DNA of 64,000 nucleotides from Chthonomonas sp. (lineage in GTDB: Bacteria > Armatimonadota > Fimbriimonadia > Fimbriimonadales > Fimbriimonadaceae). The position numbers and the translations under genes are program-made. Location: NCBI GenBank assembly GCA_016788115.1, contig JAEURR010000006.1, positions 310,001-374,000 of the forward strand. The letters run 5' to 3'. Shown here piece after piece: positions 34,453 to 44,379 of the stretch. The notes beneath the pieces are model-generated. The model was given only the letters and a program-made list of their open reading frames with translations. It ran no database searches and was not told where the DNA came from. Positions within the stretch are counted from its first letter, which is position 1. Each line of letters starts with the position of its first letter.

Positions 34453-35573
34453 ATCGCTTCGAGACTCGCCAGGTTTTGCTCCGGGGTGTACCGCGCTTCG
34501 TAGGTGGCTCTTGCTGCGGGTCGCAATTCTGCCAGCCCTTCTCGATGACTCAATAGTTCGTTGAGCTTTGTGGCGAGTTGTTCTTCGAACGGCGCTTCGT
34601 AAGTCAAGGACGCTTCTTGACCCAGCCCTGGCATCGCCCCGTGATTCGGGGTGAGCACAGGAGTCCCGCACGCCAACGCCTCGATGATCGTCATCGGCAA
34701 CCCTTCGTAACACACGCTCGGTAGCACCATCAGCGCGGCATCCTGCATCCTCTTCATCACCTCAGACGGCTCGAGCTTGCCCAGCCACTGGACGCCTTCT
34801 AGCTGAGCAACGCGCTGACGGACCTCGTCCTCCATCGGCCCGGTACCGACGATGAGCATGCGCTGGTTTCGCACCGACTTCCACGCTTCCAACAACACTT
34901 GGATCCCTTTCTCGTGACTGAGCCGCCCTACGTACAAGACGTAGCCGCCCGAGCCGGACCCGACTCCCGGATCGCGGAGCAGCGCATTGGGCTTGACGGT
35001 GATTCTCGCTGCCGGCAACCCTCCTTCGATAAACTTGCGCTTGCCAAACTCGGTGAGCGCGACGAAGCGCGTCACGTCTTCGCGGTAGATCGGGCGCGAT
35101 CGGCTGAGCATCAAAGCGACCGCAGTGCTCCCCGCCTTGCCACGGTAGCAACCGAACTTGATCGCAGGCCATTTCAAGCTCTTCGTCACGCAAAGCTCGC
35201 AGGCTCCGTCCTCTCGGTACAGCAACCCGTTTGCGCAGAGCAGCCGATAGTTGTGGAGCGTTTGCACGACCGGAACTCCAAGCTGGTGCGCAACTCGAAT
35301 CACCAGCGGTGAGATGACTTGAAAGGTATTGTGGACGTGAACGACATCCGGAGGATCTTCTTGAAGGAACGCCCGGAACTCTTCGGCAACGGCGTGGTTT
35401 GCGATCGTGATGCTGGCTTGTCGCACGGGTGACATCTCGGTCAGAACTTCGTTCCGCCTCTCGAAGAGCCGGACCGTGTGCCCGGCTTGCTGAAGCAGCT
35501 CGATTTCCTGATCAACGACCGAATCTTCGCCCCCGCGGTGCACGTACCGTGCGTGGACGATCACGATCTTCAC
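34413..35573 (-). CDS. Glycosyltransferase family 4 (first)
   Basis: A 386-residue GT-B glycosyltransferase. HARYVHRGGEDSVVDQEIELL at the N-terminus, LYVGRLSHEKGIQVLLEAW and the E-x7-E donor motif in CYEGLPMTIIEALACGTPV identify GT4. It likely adds a sugar to a lipid-linked polysaccharide. GTG 35573 overlaps the upstream glycosyltransferase stop (GTGA). Confidence 0.9.
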   Translation of the reverse strand: MKIVIVHARYVHRGGEDSVVDQEIELLQQAGHTVRLFERRNEVLTEMSPVRQASITIANHAVAEEFRAFLQEDPPDVVHVHNTFQVISPLVIRVAHQLGVPVVQTLHNYRLLCANGLLYREDGACELCVTKSLKWPAIKFGCYRGKAGSTAVALMLSRSRPIYREDVTRFVALTEFGKRKFIEGGLPAARITVKPNALLRDPGVGSGSGGYVLYVGRLSHEKGIQVLLEAWKSVRNQRMLIVGTGPMEDEVRQRVAQLEGVQWLGKLEPSEVMKRMQDAALMVLPSVCYEGLPMTIIEALACGTPVLTPNHGAMPGLGQEASLTYEAPFEEQLATKLNELLSHREGLAELRPAARATYEARYTPEQNLASLEAIYRDAVADCASKT

Positions 35574-36670
35574 TTGCCGATCACCCGGCGCATGTCGCCG
35601 CGGATCATCGCGCCGACCTCCTCAAAGCTCTTCAGCCGTTCGGGTTCGGCGGGAGCGATGTCGCCCTGCACGGCCCGATCAAGGATCTCCGTGAACGCGT
35701 CCAGGTCGGTCGGATCAAAGACATTCTTGGGGTCCACCACCTCTTGGTTGCAACCTGCGAACTTGCTGACGAGCACGGGCACGCCACAGAGGATCGCCTC
35801 GTTGGCAACCAGCCCCCAGACGTCTTCGAGAGTCGGAAAGACAACGACGTCTGCGCTGCGGTAGATGCCGGGCATCTCTGCCGGTTTGCACGCGGGTTTC
35901 CAGTGGACATTGTTGAGCCCAAGTTCAGCGGCGAGCCCTTCGAGGTTGGCTTTCTCGTCGCCACCCCCCACCAGCACCAGGCTGAAAGTTCGACCGCGCC
36001 GCCGGACCTGCGCCGCAGCCCGCAGGAGCAAATCGATCCCTTTCCGGTTGATGAGTTGCCCCACGTGCAACAGCACAGGATGCTCCAAGTCCGTCCAAAC
36101 GGGCTCGACATCGGTGGAGAACCGCCGCCTATCGACGCAGTTCTGGATTTCCAGGACCGCCTCCGGCTTCACCCCGATCGAGACCAAATACTCCGTGCTT
36201 GTCTTGCCGTAGCTGATCCACCGACGCACCCGCCGGACAAACCAGTTGCGCAGCATCCGCTTGCCGCGACCAACATCCGCCTCGGTATGGAGCGTTCCGC
36301 CCCACCAGACCCATACGGGCTTACGGAAAATCGAACCATAGATGAGTGCGGTCATCGCCCGGAACCCCATCTCGTTGCAGACCACCGCGTGCGGCCGCAT
36401 CGCCACAAGGTCGAAGAAGTAGCCGGGAGTGATGTGCACGAACCGGTGGTCGAAAACCTTGCCATCCTTCATTCGTGGGATCTTGAGCGTGAAACCCCAC
36501 GATTTCTTGAACTGAATTCCCGTAGCCTCCGCGGTCAAGTTGCTCCACGTTGTCCGGTTCGACTCACCACCACTTGTGAAGACCTGTAATTGACTGTCCT
36601 GAGCGATGACTTCGTACACCGGGATACGGTACGGCGCAACAATGTTGACGAGCAAGGCGATTCGGGTCAT
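35570..36670 (-). CDS. Glycosyltransferase family 4 (second)
   Basis: A 366-residue GT-B enzyme. IALLVNIVAPYRIPVYEVIA is the acceptor-domain start, VLLHVGQLINRKGIDLLLRA the donor-domain motif, and DVWGLVANEAILCGVPVL the E-rich nucleotide-sugar site. ATG 36670 overlaps the preceding gene's stop (ATGA); GTG 36676 is an alternative. Confidence 0.9.
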   Translation of the reverse strand: MTRIALLVNIVAPYRIPVYEVIAQDSQLQVFTSGGESNRTTWSNLTAEATGIQFKKSWGFTLKIPRMKDGKVFDHRFVHITPGYFFDLVAMRPHAVVCNEMGFRAMTALIYGSIFRKPVWVWWGGTLHTEADVGRGKRMLRNWFVRRVRRWISYGKTSTEYLVSIGVKPEAVLEIQNCVDRRRFSTDVEPVWTDLEHPVLLHVGQLINRKGIDLLLRAAAQVRRRGRTFSLVLVGGGDEKANLEGLAAELGLNNVHWKPACKPAEMPGIYRSADVVVFPTLEDVWGLVANEAILCGVPVLVSKFAGCNQEVVDPKNVFDPTDLDAFTEILDRAVQGDIAPAEPERLKSFEEVGAMIRGDMRRVIGK

Positions 36671-37701
36671 CGGCACACCTGCTCATAGGCCGCCTTGGTT
36701 TGAGCCCCAATCACCTTCCAATCGAACTTCGAAAGGTCGGGTTGGCTACCTGCGGCGGGTAGTTCCTGCGCGATGGCCGCACCGAGGGCCTCGTCGCTGA
36801 ACGGCGGTTCGTACAACCGCACCCACTCCGCTCCAGCCGCTGCCGAAAGCTCAGGCATTGACCCCAGCCGGGGCACCACCACCGCACGCGAGCACGAGAG
36901 CGAGAACAGTGCCGACCCACTGTTGAGAATGTCCGTGTACGGAAAGACCATCAGATCGCAGGCGACGTTCACCTGCTCCATCTCCTCATCACTCAGAAAC
37001 TTATTCAAGAATGTCACGCGAGGGTCGCCCGATATCGCCTGTTCGATCTCCGCGATCAGCTCAGGCTCAGACGACTTCCCCGCGATGAGAAGCCGTACCC
37101 CCTCGGGTGCGACCCGGCGAAACGACTCGATCAACACGGGCAAATTCTTGTAACGCCGCACCGCTCCTACGCTCCCGATCATCAACGCGTCGGTCGGTAG
37201 GCCGAGCGCTTGGCGAGCCGCATCACGCGTCACGGTTCCGCCCAACGTCGGCCGATAGTCGCCGTGGGGGATGACGAAGATGGGTGTCTGCCCAAGGTCG
37301 GGGTAGCGCTCGACGAGCGGACCCTTCGACGCCTCCGACAGGCAAATCACTCCGCTGATGCAGTGGATCCACTTTCGGTAGAAACGGGTCTCGAGACCGT
37401 CGTCAAGCCGCTCATGCGGACGAAGATTGTGGGCGGTCCAGACGATTTTGGCTCCCCGCATCCTGGCGTAGCGGATGCCCGACCAGAACTTCAGAAGGCG
37501 TAATTGACGCCACAGCGGTCGCTTCTCGGAGAGCGAGTACTCGGGCCAGTGGACGTGGACCACGTCCGCGGCCCCCTCCTTCAAGGTGGTCAGCGGGTCG
37601 TATTCGCGGATGGTAACGCCCAGGGCCTCCAGCGACTGGCACAGCAAAGCGTTATAGGTGTTGGACTTTGCCTTGTAGCCTGGAAAATGGTCAACGAGCA
37701 T
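36667..37701 (-). CDS. Glycosyltransferase (GT-B type, third)
   Basis: A 344-residue protein with GT-B features: VVHVHWPEYSLSEKRPLW, VWTAHNLRPHE, IGSVGAVRRYKNLPVLIESF and FPYTDILNSGSALFSLSCSR. The style resembles mannosyl- or glucuronosyl-type transferases of exopolysaccharide loci, but the donor is unknown. It begins 9 bases after the GDP-fucose synthase gene and overlaps the next gene. Confidence 0.85.
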   Translation of the reverse strand: MLVDHFPGYKAKSNTYNALLCQSLEALGVTIREYDPLTTLKEGAADVVHVHWPEYSLSEKRPLWRQLRLLKFWSGIRYARMRGAKIVWTAHNLRPHERLDDGLETRFYRKWIHCISGVICLSEASKGPLVERYPDLGQTPIFVIPHGDYRPTLGGTVTRDAARQALGLPTDALMIGSVGAVRRYKNLPVLIESFRRVAPEGVRLLIAGKSSEPELIAEIEQAISGDPRVTFLNKFLSDEEMEQVNVACDLMVFPYTDILNSGSALFSLSCSRAVVVPRLGSMPELSAAAGAEWVRLYEPPFSDEALGAAIAQELPAAGSQPDLSKFDWKVIGAQTKAAYEQVCR

Positions 37702-37710
37702 GAGTTCGCC

Positions 37711-38652
37711 TTACCGAGCGAGCGCGTTCAACTCAAGATAGGCTTGGTAGGCCAAACCGATGCCCTCTTCGAGCGAGTGCTGCGGCCTCCAGCCTAGACC
37801 GAAAAGTCGTCCAACGTCATTGGTCTTCTCCGGAAAACCGTCCGGCTTCGATGAATCCCACACAATCTCGCCATCGTGACCGATCACGCGCTGAACGGTC
37901 TCCGCCAGTTCGCGGATGGAGATCGAGGTTCCGACCCCGATGTTGACCATGTCAGGCACGTTGTCGTGGTCCATGAGGAAGACGATCGCCGAGGCCACAT
38001 CATCGCTGAAGAGGAATTCGCGCCGGGGCGAGCCGGTCCCCCAGCACGTAACGGGCGTGTTGCCCGCTATCTTGGCCTCATGGAACTTGCGGATCAGCGC
38101 AGGTAGCACGTGGCTCGTCTGCAAATCGTAGTTGTCGCCGGGCCCGTAGACGTTCGGAGGCATGCACGTAAAATAGTTCCGTCCGTGCTGCTTGCGGATC
38201 GATTCGCACATCACCAGACCCGCGATCTTTGCGACCGCGTAGGGTGCATTGGTGGGCTCGGGCTTGCCAGTCAGCAGCGCCTCTTCGGGGATTGGCTGCT
38301 TGGTTTCGCGCGGGTAGATGCAACTCGAACCTAGGAAGCAGAAGTTGGGCACCTCGGCCAGGTGTGCGCCCCAGATCAGGTTGCACTCCATCACCAAGTT
38401 CAGCCCGATAAAGTCGGCGGGATAGGTCGAGTTCGCGCCAATGCCACCCACTTTAGCCGCGGCCATGACGATCCAGTCCGGCTTCTCGGCGGCAAGGAAG
38501 TCGTTCACCGCCGATTGGCTTTCGAGGTCTAGCTCTTGCCGGGTCTTGGTGACGATGTTCGTGCAGCCTCGTGCCCGAAGAGCGCGGACGATGGCCGAAC
38601 CGACCAACCCCCGATGCCCCGCGACGAAGATCTTAGCGTCCTTCTTCAGCAC
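37711..38652 (-). CDS. fcl: GDP-L-fucose synthase
   Basis: A 313-residue short-chain dehydrogenase/epimerase converting GDP-4-keto-6-deoxymannose to GDP-L-fucose. [44 protein letters not shown] with the catalytic Ser, and YAVAKIAG with Tyr-Lys are diagnostic. GTG 38652 is the likely start, overlapping the gmd end by 20 bases; no strong ribosome binding site is seen. It works directly after Gmd. Confidence 0.93.
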   Translation of the reverse strand: MLKKDAKIFVAGHRGLVGSAIVRALRARGCTNIVTKTRQELDLESQSAVNDFLAAEKPDWIVMAAAKVGGIGANSTYPADFIGLNLVMECNLIWGAHLAEVPNFCFLGSSCIYPRETKQPIPEEALLTGKPEPTNAPYAVAKIAGLVMCESIRKQHGRNYFTCMPPNVYGPGDNYDLQTSHVLPALIRKFHEAKIAGNTPVTCWGTGSPRREFLFSDDVASAIVFLMDHDNVPDMVNIGVGTSISIRELAETVQRVIGHDGEIVWDSSKPDGFPEKTNDVGRLFGLGWRPQHSLEEGIGLAYQAYLELNALAR

Positions 38653-39727
38653 TCTGATAAACCTTGAATCCCTCTTTTTGGACGAGCGCATCGCGCTTTG
38701 CCGTCTCGAGGTCGGCATCCACCATCTCTTCGATCAGTCCTCGGAAGGTGACCTTTGGGGTCCATCCCAGCTTGATCTTCGCTTTGGTCGGGTCACCAAG
38801 CAGGGTCTCGACTTCCGTCGGTCGGTAGTACGCCGGATCGACGGCGATGACCACGTTCCCGGTCTTGCGGTCGCGGCCCGTTTCTCGCTCGTCCTGGCCG
38901 TCCCATTCCAGTTCGATACCCACCTGACTAAATGCGACTTCGCACAGTTCGCGGATCGAGTGCTGGACGCCCGTCGCGACGACGAAGTCATCAGGGACGT
39001 CCTGCTGCAGCATCAGCCACATCGCTTCGACGTAGTCGCGAGCATGGCCCCAGTCGCGCAAAGCGTTCAGATTGCCAAGGTACAGCTTGCTTTGCAGTCC
39101 CACAGCGATGCGCGCTGCTGCCCGAGTGACCTTGCGCGTGACGAAGGTCTCGCCGCGCAGGGGGGACTCGTGATTGAAGAGGATTCCGTTGCAGGCATAC
39201 ATTCCGTATGCCTCGCGGTAGTTGACCGTGATCCAATAGCCGTACATCTTGGCCACGGCGTACGGCGATCGCGGATAGAACGGAGTGGTCTCCTTCTGCG
39301 GGATCTCTTGGACCAAGCCATACAGTTCGCTCGTCGAAGCCTGGTAGAACCGCACCGAATCCTGCATGCCTAGGATGCGAACCGCTTCCAGGATGCGCAG
39401 CGTACCGATGGCGTCCGAGTTGGCGGTGTATTCGGGTTCCTCGAAACTCACCTTGACGTGACTCTGGGCACCCAGGTTGTAGATCTCGTCCGGCTTGACC
39501 TCTTGGATGATGCGGATAAGCGAGGTCGAGTCGGTCAAGTCTCCGTAGTGAAGCCGCAACGGGGGGCCGTCATCGTGCCGGTCGTGATACAAATGGTCGA
39601 TGCGCTGGGTGTTGAACAGCGACGTACGACGCTTGATTCCGTGCACGGCGTACCCCTTGTTCAGGAGCATCTCTGCCAGGTATGCGCCGTCCTGTCCGGT
39701 AATTCCAGTGATAAGAGCTGTCTTCAT
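38633..39727 (-). CDS. gmd: GDP-mannose 4,6-dehydratase
   Basis: A 364-residue NADP-dependent dehydratase making GDP-4-keto-6-deoxy-D-mannose. [39 protein letters not shown], and [10 protein letters not shown] are diagnostic. It precedes fcl, giving the two-step GDP-fucose route. Confidence 0.97.
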   Translation of the reverse strand: MKTALITGITGQDGAYLAEMLLNKGYAVHGIKRRTSLFNTQRIDHLYHDRHDDGPPLRLHYGDLTDSTSLIRIIQEVKPDEIYNLGAQSHVKVSFEEPEYTANSDAIGTLRILEAVRILGMQDSVRFYQASTSELYGLVQEIPQKETTPFYPRSPYAVAKMYGYWITVNYREAYGMYACNGILFNHESPLRGETFVTRKVTRAAARIAVGLQSKLYLGNLNALRDWGHARDYVEAMWLMLQQDVPDDFVVATGVQHSIRELCEVAFSQVGIELEWDGQDERETGRDRKTGNVVIAVDPAYYRPTEVETLLGDPTKAKIKLGWTPKVTFRGLIEEMVDADLETAKRDALVQKEGFKVYQSAEEGR

Positions 39728-39742
39728 AGTCGTAAATCGCCG

Positions 39743-41044
39743 TTAAGCCATGGTGCGCTTGCCGATGGTGTGGTATTCCAGTCCCGAAGCCTCGGCTGCA
39801 GCGCGGATCACCGCGCGTCGTCCGTCAAAAAGAATCGGTTGCTTCATGCGTTTGGCGATGGCCGCCAGGTCGAGCGAGCGGAAGTCGTTCCATTCGGTCG
39901 CCAGGATGAGCGCATCTGCGCCGTCCACGGCGTCGTAGGCGTCCCGCGTATAGCGAATGTCGGGGAAAATCCGTTGGACATGGGTCATCGCGATCGGGTC
40001 GTAAACCTGCACCGCGCCGCCGCGCTTGAGAATCTCTTCGATAAGCACGAGCGACCGCGAGTCGCGGATGTCGTCGGTGTTCGGCTTGAACGCCAGCCCC
40101 AGGATCGCAATCGTCTTGCCCTCCAGTGAGCCGAGTCGCTTCTCCACACGGTTGAGGAAGCTGAGCGCCTGCTCGTCGTTGATCTTCACGACCTCGCGCA
40201 GGAGCCCAAAGTCGTAGCCCATCCGCTCGGATATCTTGATCAGACCACTGACATCCTTGGGGAAGCAACTGCCTCCCCAGCCCAGTCCCGCACCGAGGAA
40301 GTGTGGATTGATCCGCTGATCCATCCCGATCCCCTTTGCGACTTCGCCGACATCCGCTCCGGTCATCTCGCAGAGGCGGCTGACGGCGTTGATGAAACTG
40401 ATCTTGGTTGCCAGGAAGCAGTTGCTGGCGTACTTGATGAGCTCGGCGCTGTTTCGGTCGGTGATCAGCACGGGCGCACCCAGAGGAGCGTACATATCCG
40501 CGAGCTTCTGAGCTGCGGTCGCATTGTTGCCTCCGATGAGCACGCGATCGGGCTGCAAACTGTTCTTGATCGCGGTCCCTTCTTGCAAGAACTCAGGATT
40601 GCTGAGGATGAAAACCTGGCCCTCGGGGACTCCAGCTTCGAGCATCAATTGTTGAAGGCGATCGCCGGTGCCGATGGGAACCGTCGACTTGGTCACGACG
40701 AGCGTCGGCTTGTCGATGGCGCGCGCCACTTCAAGCGCTGCATTCTCGAACTCCGTCATGTCCGGATAGCCGTCAGCCCCTTCTGGGGTTCCGACGGCAA
40801 GGATCACGACTTCCGCGGCGCGGACGGCGGCGGTGAGGTCCGTGGTCGCGGTGAATCGACCGTTGGCCAGACCTTCTCGCAGGAGATCTTCCGTACCTGG
40901 CTCGTGGATCGGGCTGCTGCCCCCGCGAATCCGCTCGACTTTCGCGGGATCGCGGTCCACGCACAACACAATGTGTCCAATATGAGCAAGCACGACGCCC
41001 GTAGGAAGCCCTACATATCCCGTGCCGACAATCGCAACTTGCAT
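39743..41044 (-). CDS. ugd: UDP-glucose 6-dehydrogenase family
   Basis: A 433-residue UDP-glucose/GDP-mannose dehydrogenase. The NAD site GTGYVGLPTGVVLA, the catalytic Cys motif GWGGSCFPKD near residue 260, and GLAFKPNTDDIRDSRS are all present. It most likely makes UDP-glucuronate for the polysaccharide; a GDP-mannose dehydrogenase role cannot be excluded. It precedes gmd by 15 bases. Confidence 0.92.
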   Translation of the reverse strand: MQVAIVGTGYVGLPTGVVLAHIGHIVLCVDRDPAKVERIRGGSSPIHEPGTEDLLREGLANGRFTATTDLTAAVRAAEVVILAVGTPEGADGYPDMTEFENAALEVARAIDKPTLVVTKSTVPIGTGDRLQQLMLEAGVPEGQVFILSNPEFLQEGTAIKNSLQPDRVLIGGNNATAAQKLADMYAPLGAPVLITDRNSAELIKYASNCFLATKISFINAVSRLCEMTGADVGEVAKGIGMDQRINPHFLGAGLGWGGSCFPKDVSGLIKISERMGYDFGLLREVVKINDEQALSFLNRVEKRLGSLEGKTIAILGLAFKPNTDDIRDSRSLVLIEEILKRGGAVQVYDPIAMTHVQRIFPDIRYTRDAYDAVDGADALILATEWNDFRSLDLAAIAKRMKQPILFDGRRAVIRAAAEASGLEYHTIGKRTMA

Positions 41045-41104
41045 AGAAATTTGAGTTTACCCCTGCCCCATTATCGGCTCTTGGCGGCAGAGATTTAGGT
41101 TCGA

Positions 41105-42169
41105 TTAAGGCAAGTGTACTTCGCTGCGATCACCGAGCACCAACTGTATTGCTCGGGGGCGCGAATCGACTCGCGAAGCCCGCACTTCCCGCCCGACCAA
41201 ACTGCTCTCCAAACGATAGGGCAAGTCCTCAATCACCGCATCCGACAGGACAATCGAGTTTTCGATCTCAGATCGCCGAACCTGCACTCGGGCATCGATT
41301 GACGTGAACGGGCCGATGAATGAGTCCTCGATGAAGCACCCGGGGCCGATGATCGCAGGGCCACGCACGGTCGAATTCACGAGCCTCGCCCCCGCGCCGA
41401 TCCGCACCCTACCTTCGATCCGCGACCGAGCATCGCAGTCGCCTAAATTCTCGTGCACCTGGTCTTCAAGGATCAGTCGATTCGCCTCCAGCATTGCCTC
41501 GACTGTGCCGGTGTCCTTCCACCACCCCTCGACGATGTGCGATCGAACCTCTAGTCCCTCGTCGATAAGCCCCTGGATCGCTTCGGTGATCTCGTATTCA
41601 CCTCGACCCGACGGGCTCAGGCGCGCGATAGCATCGTGGATCCGCCGATCGAAGAGGTACACGCCGACGAGCGCCAAGTTCGAGCGCGGCTCTTTGGGCT
41701 TCTCCTCCAGCCGCACGACGCGCCCTTCGCGCATTTCCGCAACCCCAAACTGCTCGGGATTCGGTACTTCTGTCAGCAAGATCGTCGCCGCGGGCCGTCG
41801 AGATGTGAATTCCGTTACGAGCGAGTCCACACTTGATTTCATCAAGTTATCCCCTAGATACATAATGAAATCGTCATCTCCCAAGTACGGGCGCGCGGTC
41901 GCGACTGCATGGGCCAGCCCCAGTGGATCCGGCTGAGGGATGTAGGTGATTCGGATTCCCCAGCGAGAGCCGTCTCCGCAAACTTGCATGATCTCCGAGG
42001 CTGCATCGGCCACGATGATCCCGAAATCCTTCACACCCGCGGCCGCGATCGCTTCGATACCGTACTCAAGAACGGGCTTATTCGCGACAGGCACGAGCTG
42101 TTTGGCCATCGAAAACGTCAACGGTCGTAAACGCGTCCCTTTGCCTCCGGCGAGAATGAGAGCTTTCAT
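41105..42169 (-). CDS. rmlA: Glucose-1-phosphate thymidylyltransferase, long form
   Basis: A 354-residue nucleotidyltransferase making dTDP-glucose. MKALILAGGKGTRLRPLT and SMAKQLVPVANKP carry the catalytic and substrate residues; the C-terminal ~110 residues form a left-handed beta-helix (RVRIGAGARLVNSTVRGPAIIG), so this is the long type. It diverges from the membrane protein gene with an 18-base palindrome in the gap. Confidence 0.92.
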   Translation of the reverse strand: MKALILAGGKGTRLRPLTFSMAKQLVPVANKPVLEYGIEAIAAAGVKDFGIIVADAASEIMQVCGDGSRWGIRITYIPQPDPLGLAHAVATARPYLGDDDFIMYLGDNLMKSSVDSLVTEFTSRRPAATILLTEVPNPEQFGVAEMREGRVVRLEEKPKEPRSNLALVGVYLFDRRIHDAIARLSPSGRGEYEITEAIQGLIDEGLEVRSHIVEGWWKDTGTVEAMLEANRLILEDQVHENLGDCDARSRIEGRVRIGAGARLVNSTVRGPAIIGPGCFIEDSFIGPFTSIDARVQVRRSEIENSIVLSDAVIEDLPYRLESSLVGREVRASRVDSRPRAIQLVLGDRSEVHLP

Positions 42170-42184
42170 AATAGTGAATGTCGC

Positions 42185-42202
42185 GTAGAATCCAGATTCT
42201 AC
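42185..42202. promoter_or_regulatory. 18-base palindrome upstream of rmlA
   Basis: GTAGAATC-CA-GATTCTAC is perfect, with 8-base arms. TAGAAT within the left arm can serve as a -10 box for the plus-strand membrane protein gene, and the same sequence read on the other strand gives one for rmlA. A shared operator is plausible. Confidence 0.45.
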
Positions 42203-42234
42203 TAGATGGTTTCGGTACCATCACGACGAAAGAG

Positions 42235-42759
42235 ATGGGTGAACGTGATCGAATAAATGAACCTGGCGAGACGTCCGGGTTCAAGCGTCTGGTGCGGCGC
42301 GTCCTCATGGTGCTTCTGCCCGTCGCCATGGTGCCTGTCTTTCTTCTGAGTTTGATCATTCACTACGTGGTGCCCGACTCGCCCGAGACCCGCCGCCGCG
42401 TCTCGCAGCTTCTGAACGTTGTCGCCGTTGCCGGGTTTGCGTGTTGCATCTGGTACTGGCTTTCAGTCCGCCGTGGCTACGGTGTCTCCGCGTTACTGAT
42501 GTTCTTCAATCTGCAGATCGCGGACGCGTACGCATCGCTCGTCCCGAAACTCCCTGCCAAGCTCGGCACCGCCATCCTGTTCGGGGTCGGCTGGGCGGTC
42601 GCGATCACCATGTGGATGCTCCGCTATTCGGTGGAAACGCCCCGTAATATCGTCGCCGTCGGACTCTTCGTCGCGATGGTGGCGGTGTACCTCGTAGCGA
42701 CGATCGCGCTGCTCATCCCCGAGCACGAGACCGCAAAGTCGCTTGCCCCCGAAGACTAA
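42235..42759 (+). CDS. Membrane protein of unknown function
   Basis: A 174-residue protein I do not recognise, with about four hydrophobic segments (VLMVLLPVAMVPVFLLSLII, LNVVAVAGFACCIWYWL, a third near the middle, and VGLFVAMVAVYLVATIALLI) and a short acidic tail. ATG 42235 leaves room for the promoter in the divergent region; ATG 42178 is in frame but lies within it. It overlaps the convergent rmlB by 4 bases. Confidence 0.6.
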   Translation: MGERDRINEPGETSGFKRLVRRVLMVLLPVAMVPVFLLSLIIHYVVPDSPETRRRVSQLLNVVAVAGFACCIWYWLSVRRGYGVSALLMFFNLQIADAYASLVPKLPAKLGTAILFGVGWAVAITMWMLRYSVETPRNIVAVGLFVAMVAVYLVATIALLIPEHETAKSLAPED

Positions 42760-43778
42760 AGGTCTTCGCCGAGCCCCGGACCGTAGTAGCGACGAACAAA
42801 CTCGACCTGCTCAGGCTTACTCGTGACCTCTCGCCACCACGGCTGGTGCTCGCGGTACCAGCGCACCGTCATCCGCAGTGTCTCGTCGAACGGGTGCTCC
42901 GGCTTCCAACCGAGCGCGTTGAGTTTGTCGCACCGCATCGAGTACCTCGCGTCGTGCGCGCCTTGTCGGGGGTCCGGGATGTGCTTTACGAGCGAATCCT
43001 GTTGTCCTGTCTCCTCCAATAAGATGCGGACGATGTCCATGTTTCTGCGCTCATTGGTATCGCCAACGTTGTACGCCTCTCCCGGAAGACCTGCGTCGAG
43101 CACCTTCAGGATGCCAGCGCAGTGGTCACGAACGTAGATCCACTCGCGGACCTGTGAGCCGTCGCCGTAGACCGGGACTTTTTTGCCGTCGATCAGTCGC
43201 GTAACGAAGAACGGGATGAGCTTCTCCGGGTATTGGAACGGACCATAGGTGTTCCCTCCCCGCGTGATGCTGACCGGCGTACCATAAGCGCGGTGATGCG
43301 CGCGGCATTGCAGGTCACCCCCCGCCTTGCTCGCGCTGTAGAGCGTGTTGGGTTCAAGAGGCGAGCTTTCCGTGAACTCGCCAGTGGCGATCGAGCCGTA
43401 CACCTCGTCGGTGCTCACATGGACCATTTTCGCCAGCTCGAACTTCCTTGTCGCTTCGAGCAGGGTGTAAGTTCCGCCCACGTTTGTGTCCAGAAACTCG
43501 GCTGCGCATTCCATCGAGCGGTCGTTATGGCTCTCCGCAGCGAAGTTGACGATGTGGGTAACCCCCTCAGATTCGACGATACGATTCATCGCCGCCGCAT
43601 CCTGAATCCGAGCCTGATGGAACGTGACTCGGTCGGCAAAGTCGGCCATCGTGGAGCGATTCCCCGAGTAGGTCAGCGCATCCACCACGACGACCAGGAC
43701 TTCGGGACGATCCTCCAGCACAAGCCGAACGAAGTGCGAACCAATGAACCCAGCCGCCCCTGTGACGAGCAGATTCAA
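42756..43778 (-). CDS. rmlB: dTDP-glucose 4,6-dehydratase
   Basis: A 340-residue NAD-dependent dehydratase forming dTDP-4-keto-6-deoxyglucose. LLVTGAAGFIGSHFVRLVL, HVSTDEVYG with the catalytic Thr-Asp-Glu, and YSASKAGGDLQCRAHHRAYG are diagnostic. The start is TTG 43778, overlapping the stop of the upstream cupin gene (TTGA). Confidence 0.94.
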   Translation of the reverse strand: MNLLVTGAAGFIGSHFVRLVLEDRPEVLVVVVDALTYSGNRSTMADFADRVTFHQARIQDAAAMNRIVESEGVTHIVNFAAESHNDRSMECAAEFLDTNVGGTYTLLEATRKFELAKMVHVSTDEVYGSIATGEFTESSPLEPNTLYSASKAGGDLQCRAHHRAYGTPVSITRGGNTYGPFQYPEKLIPFFVTRLIDGKKVPVYGDGSQVREWIYVRDHCAGILKVLDAGLPGEAYNVGDTNERRNMDIVRILLEETGQQDSLVKHIPDPRQGAHDARYSMRCDKLNALGWKPEHPFDETLRMTVRWYREHQPWWREVTSKPEQVEFVRRYYGPGLGEDL

Positions 43779-44224
43779 AACTGAAACCTCGAGTCTTCAT
43801 CGTCTTCGTGCCGAATCTCATCCACGGGCTCTCTGCGCCCTTCGCCAGCATAAAGCTGGTCCGGGAAGTTCAGCACGAAAGCTGGAGCATCGCCTACATT
43901 TCGGTATGCGTGCACGACGCCAGGCGGAACCCAAGCGGCCATCGGGTTTGTCGCGCCGACCGCGTGGATCTCGTGCGCTGGCATTTCACCCTCTCGGTTC
44001 TCCCATACGTGCAATTCGTACTCACCATCCAAGAAGACGAACAGGTCGGTTTGGTGAACATGCTCGTGCGGACCGCGTGCGACTCCCGGCAACGTGACGC
44101 TCAGGTAGCTCATCGCCGGTCGAAATCCTTCGGGCAACTCATCGTCCCGGTACAACTCGGTAAGCCAACCTCGGCTATCCGAGTAACGGCTCAGTGGCTT
44201 GAGATGGACTCCCCTTATCGACAT
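43775..44224 (-). CDS. dTDP-4-dehydrorhamnose 3,5-epimerase-like cupin
   Basis: A 149-residue RmlC-like cupin, shorter than RmlC (about 180 residues). The start IRGVHLKPLSRYSDSRGWLTELYRDDE and ARGPHEHVHQTDLFVFLDGEYELHVWE resemble the epimerase family, and PPGVVHAYRN is the second cupin motif. It may be an epimerase or a ketoisomerase on the RmlB product; no RmlD is in the window. It is coupled to rmlB. Confidence 0.8.
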   Translation of the reverse strand: MSIRGVHLKPLSRYSDSRGWLTELYRDDELPEGFRPAMSYLSVTLPGVARGPHEHVHQTDLFVFLDGEYELHVWENREGEMPAHEIHAVGATNPMAAWVPPGVVHAYRNVGDAPAFVLNFPDQLYAGEGRREPVDEIRHEDDEDSRFQF

Positions 44225-44379
44225 CGTCAGCCGAATTTACCTGCCAGAAGCGACCGGCAATACTAGCGGGTTCGCCCAAACGGGCCATAATCTGGAATGA
44301 AACTTGCCTTCGTGACGTTGACTTAATCGTGCACCTGCACCCTAACATCGAAACTTTCACGTAGGAAAAAAAGAGATTT

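Noticed and set aside
35429-36589. 386-codon open frame on the plus strand
   Set aside because: Antisense to two glycosyltransferase genes with GT4 motifs.
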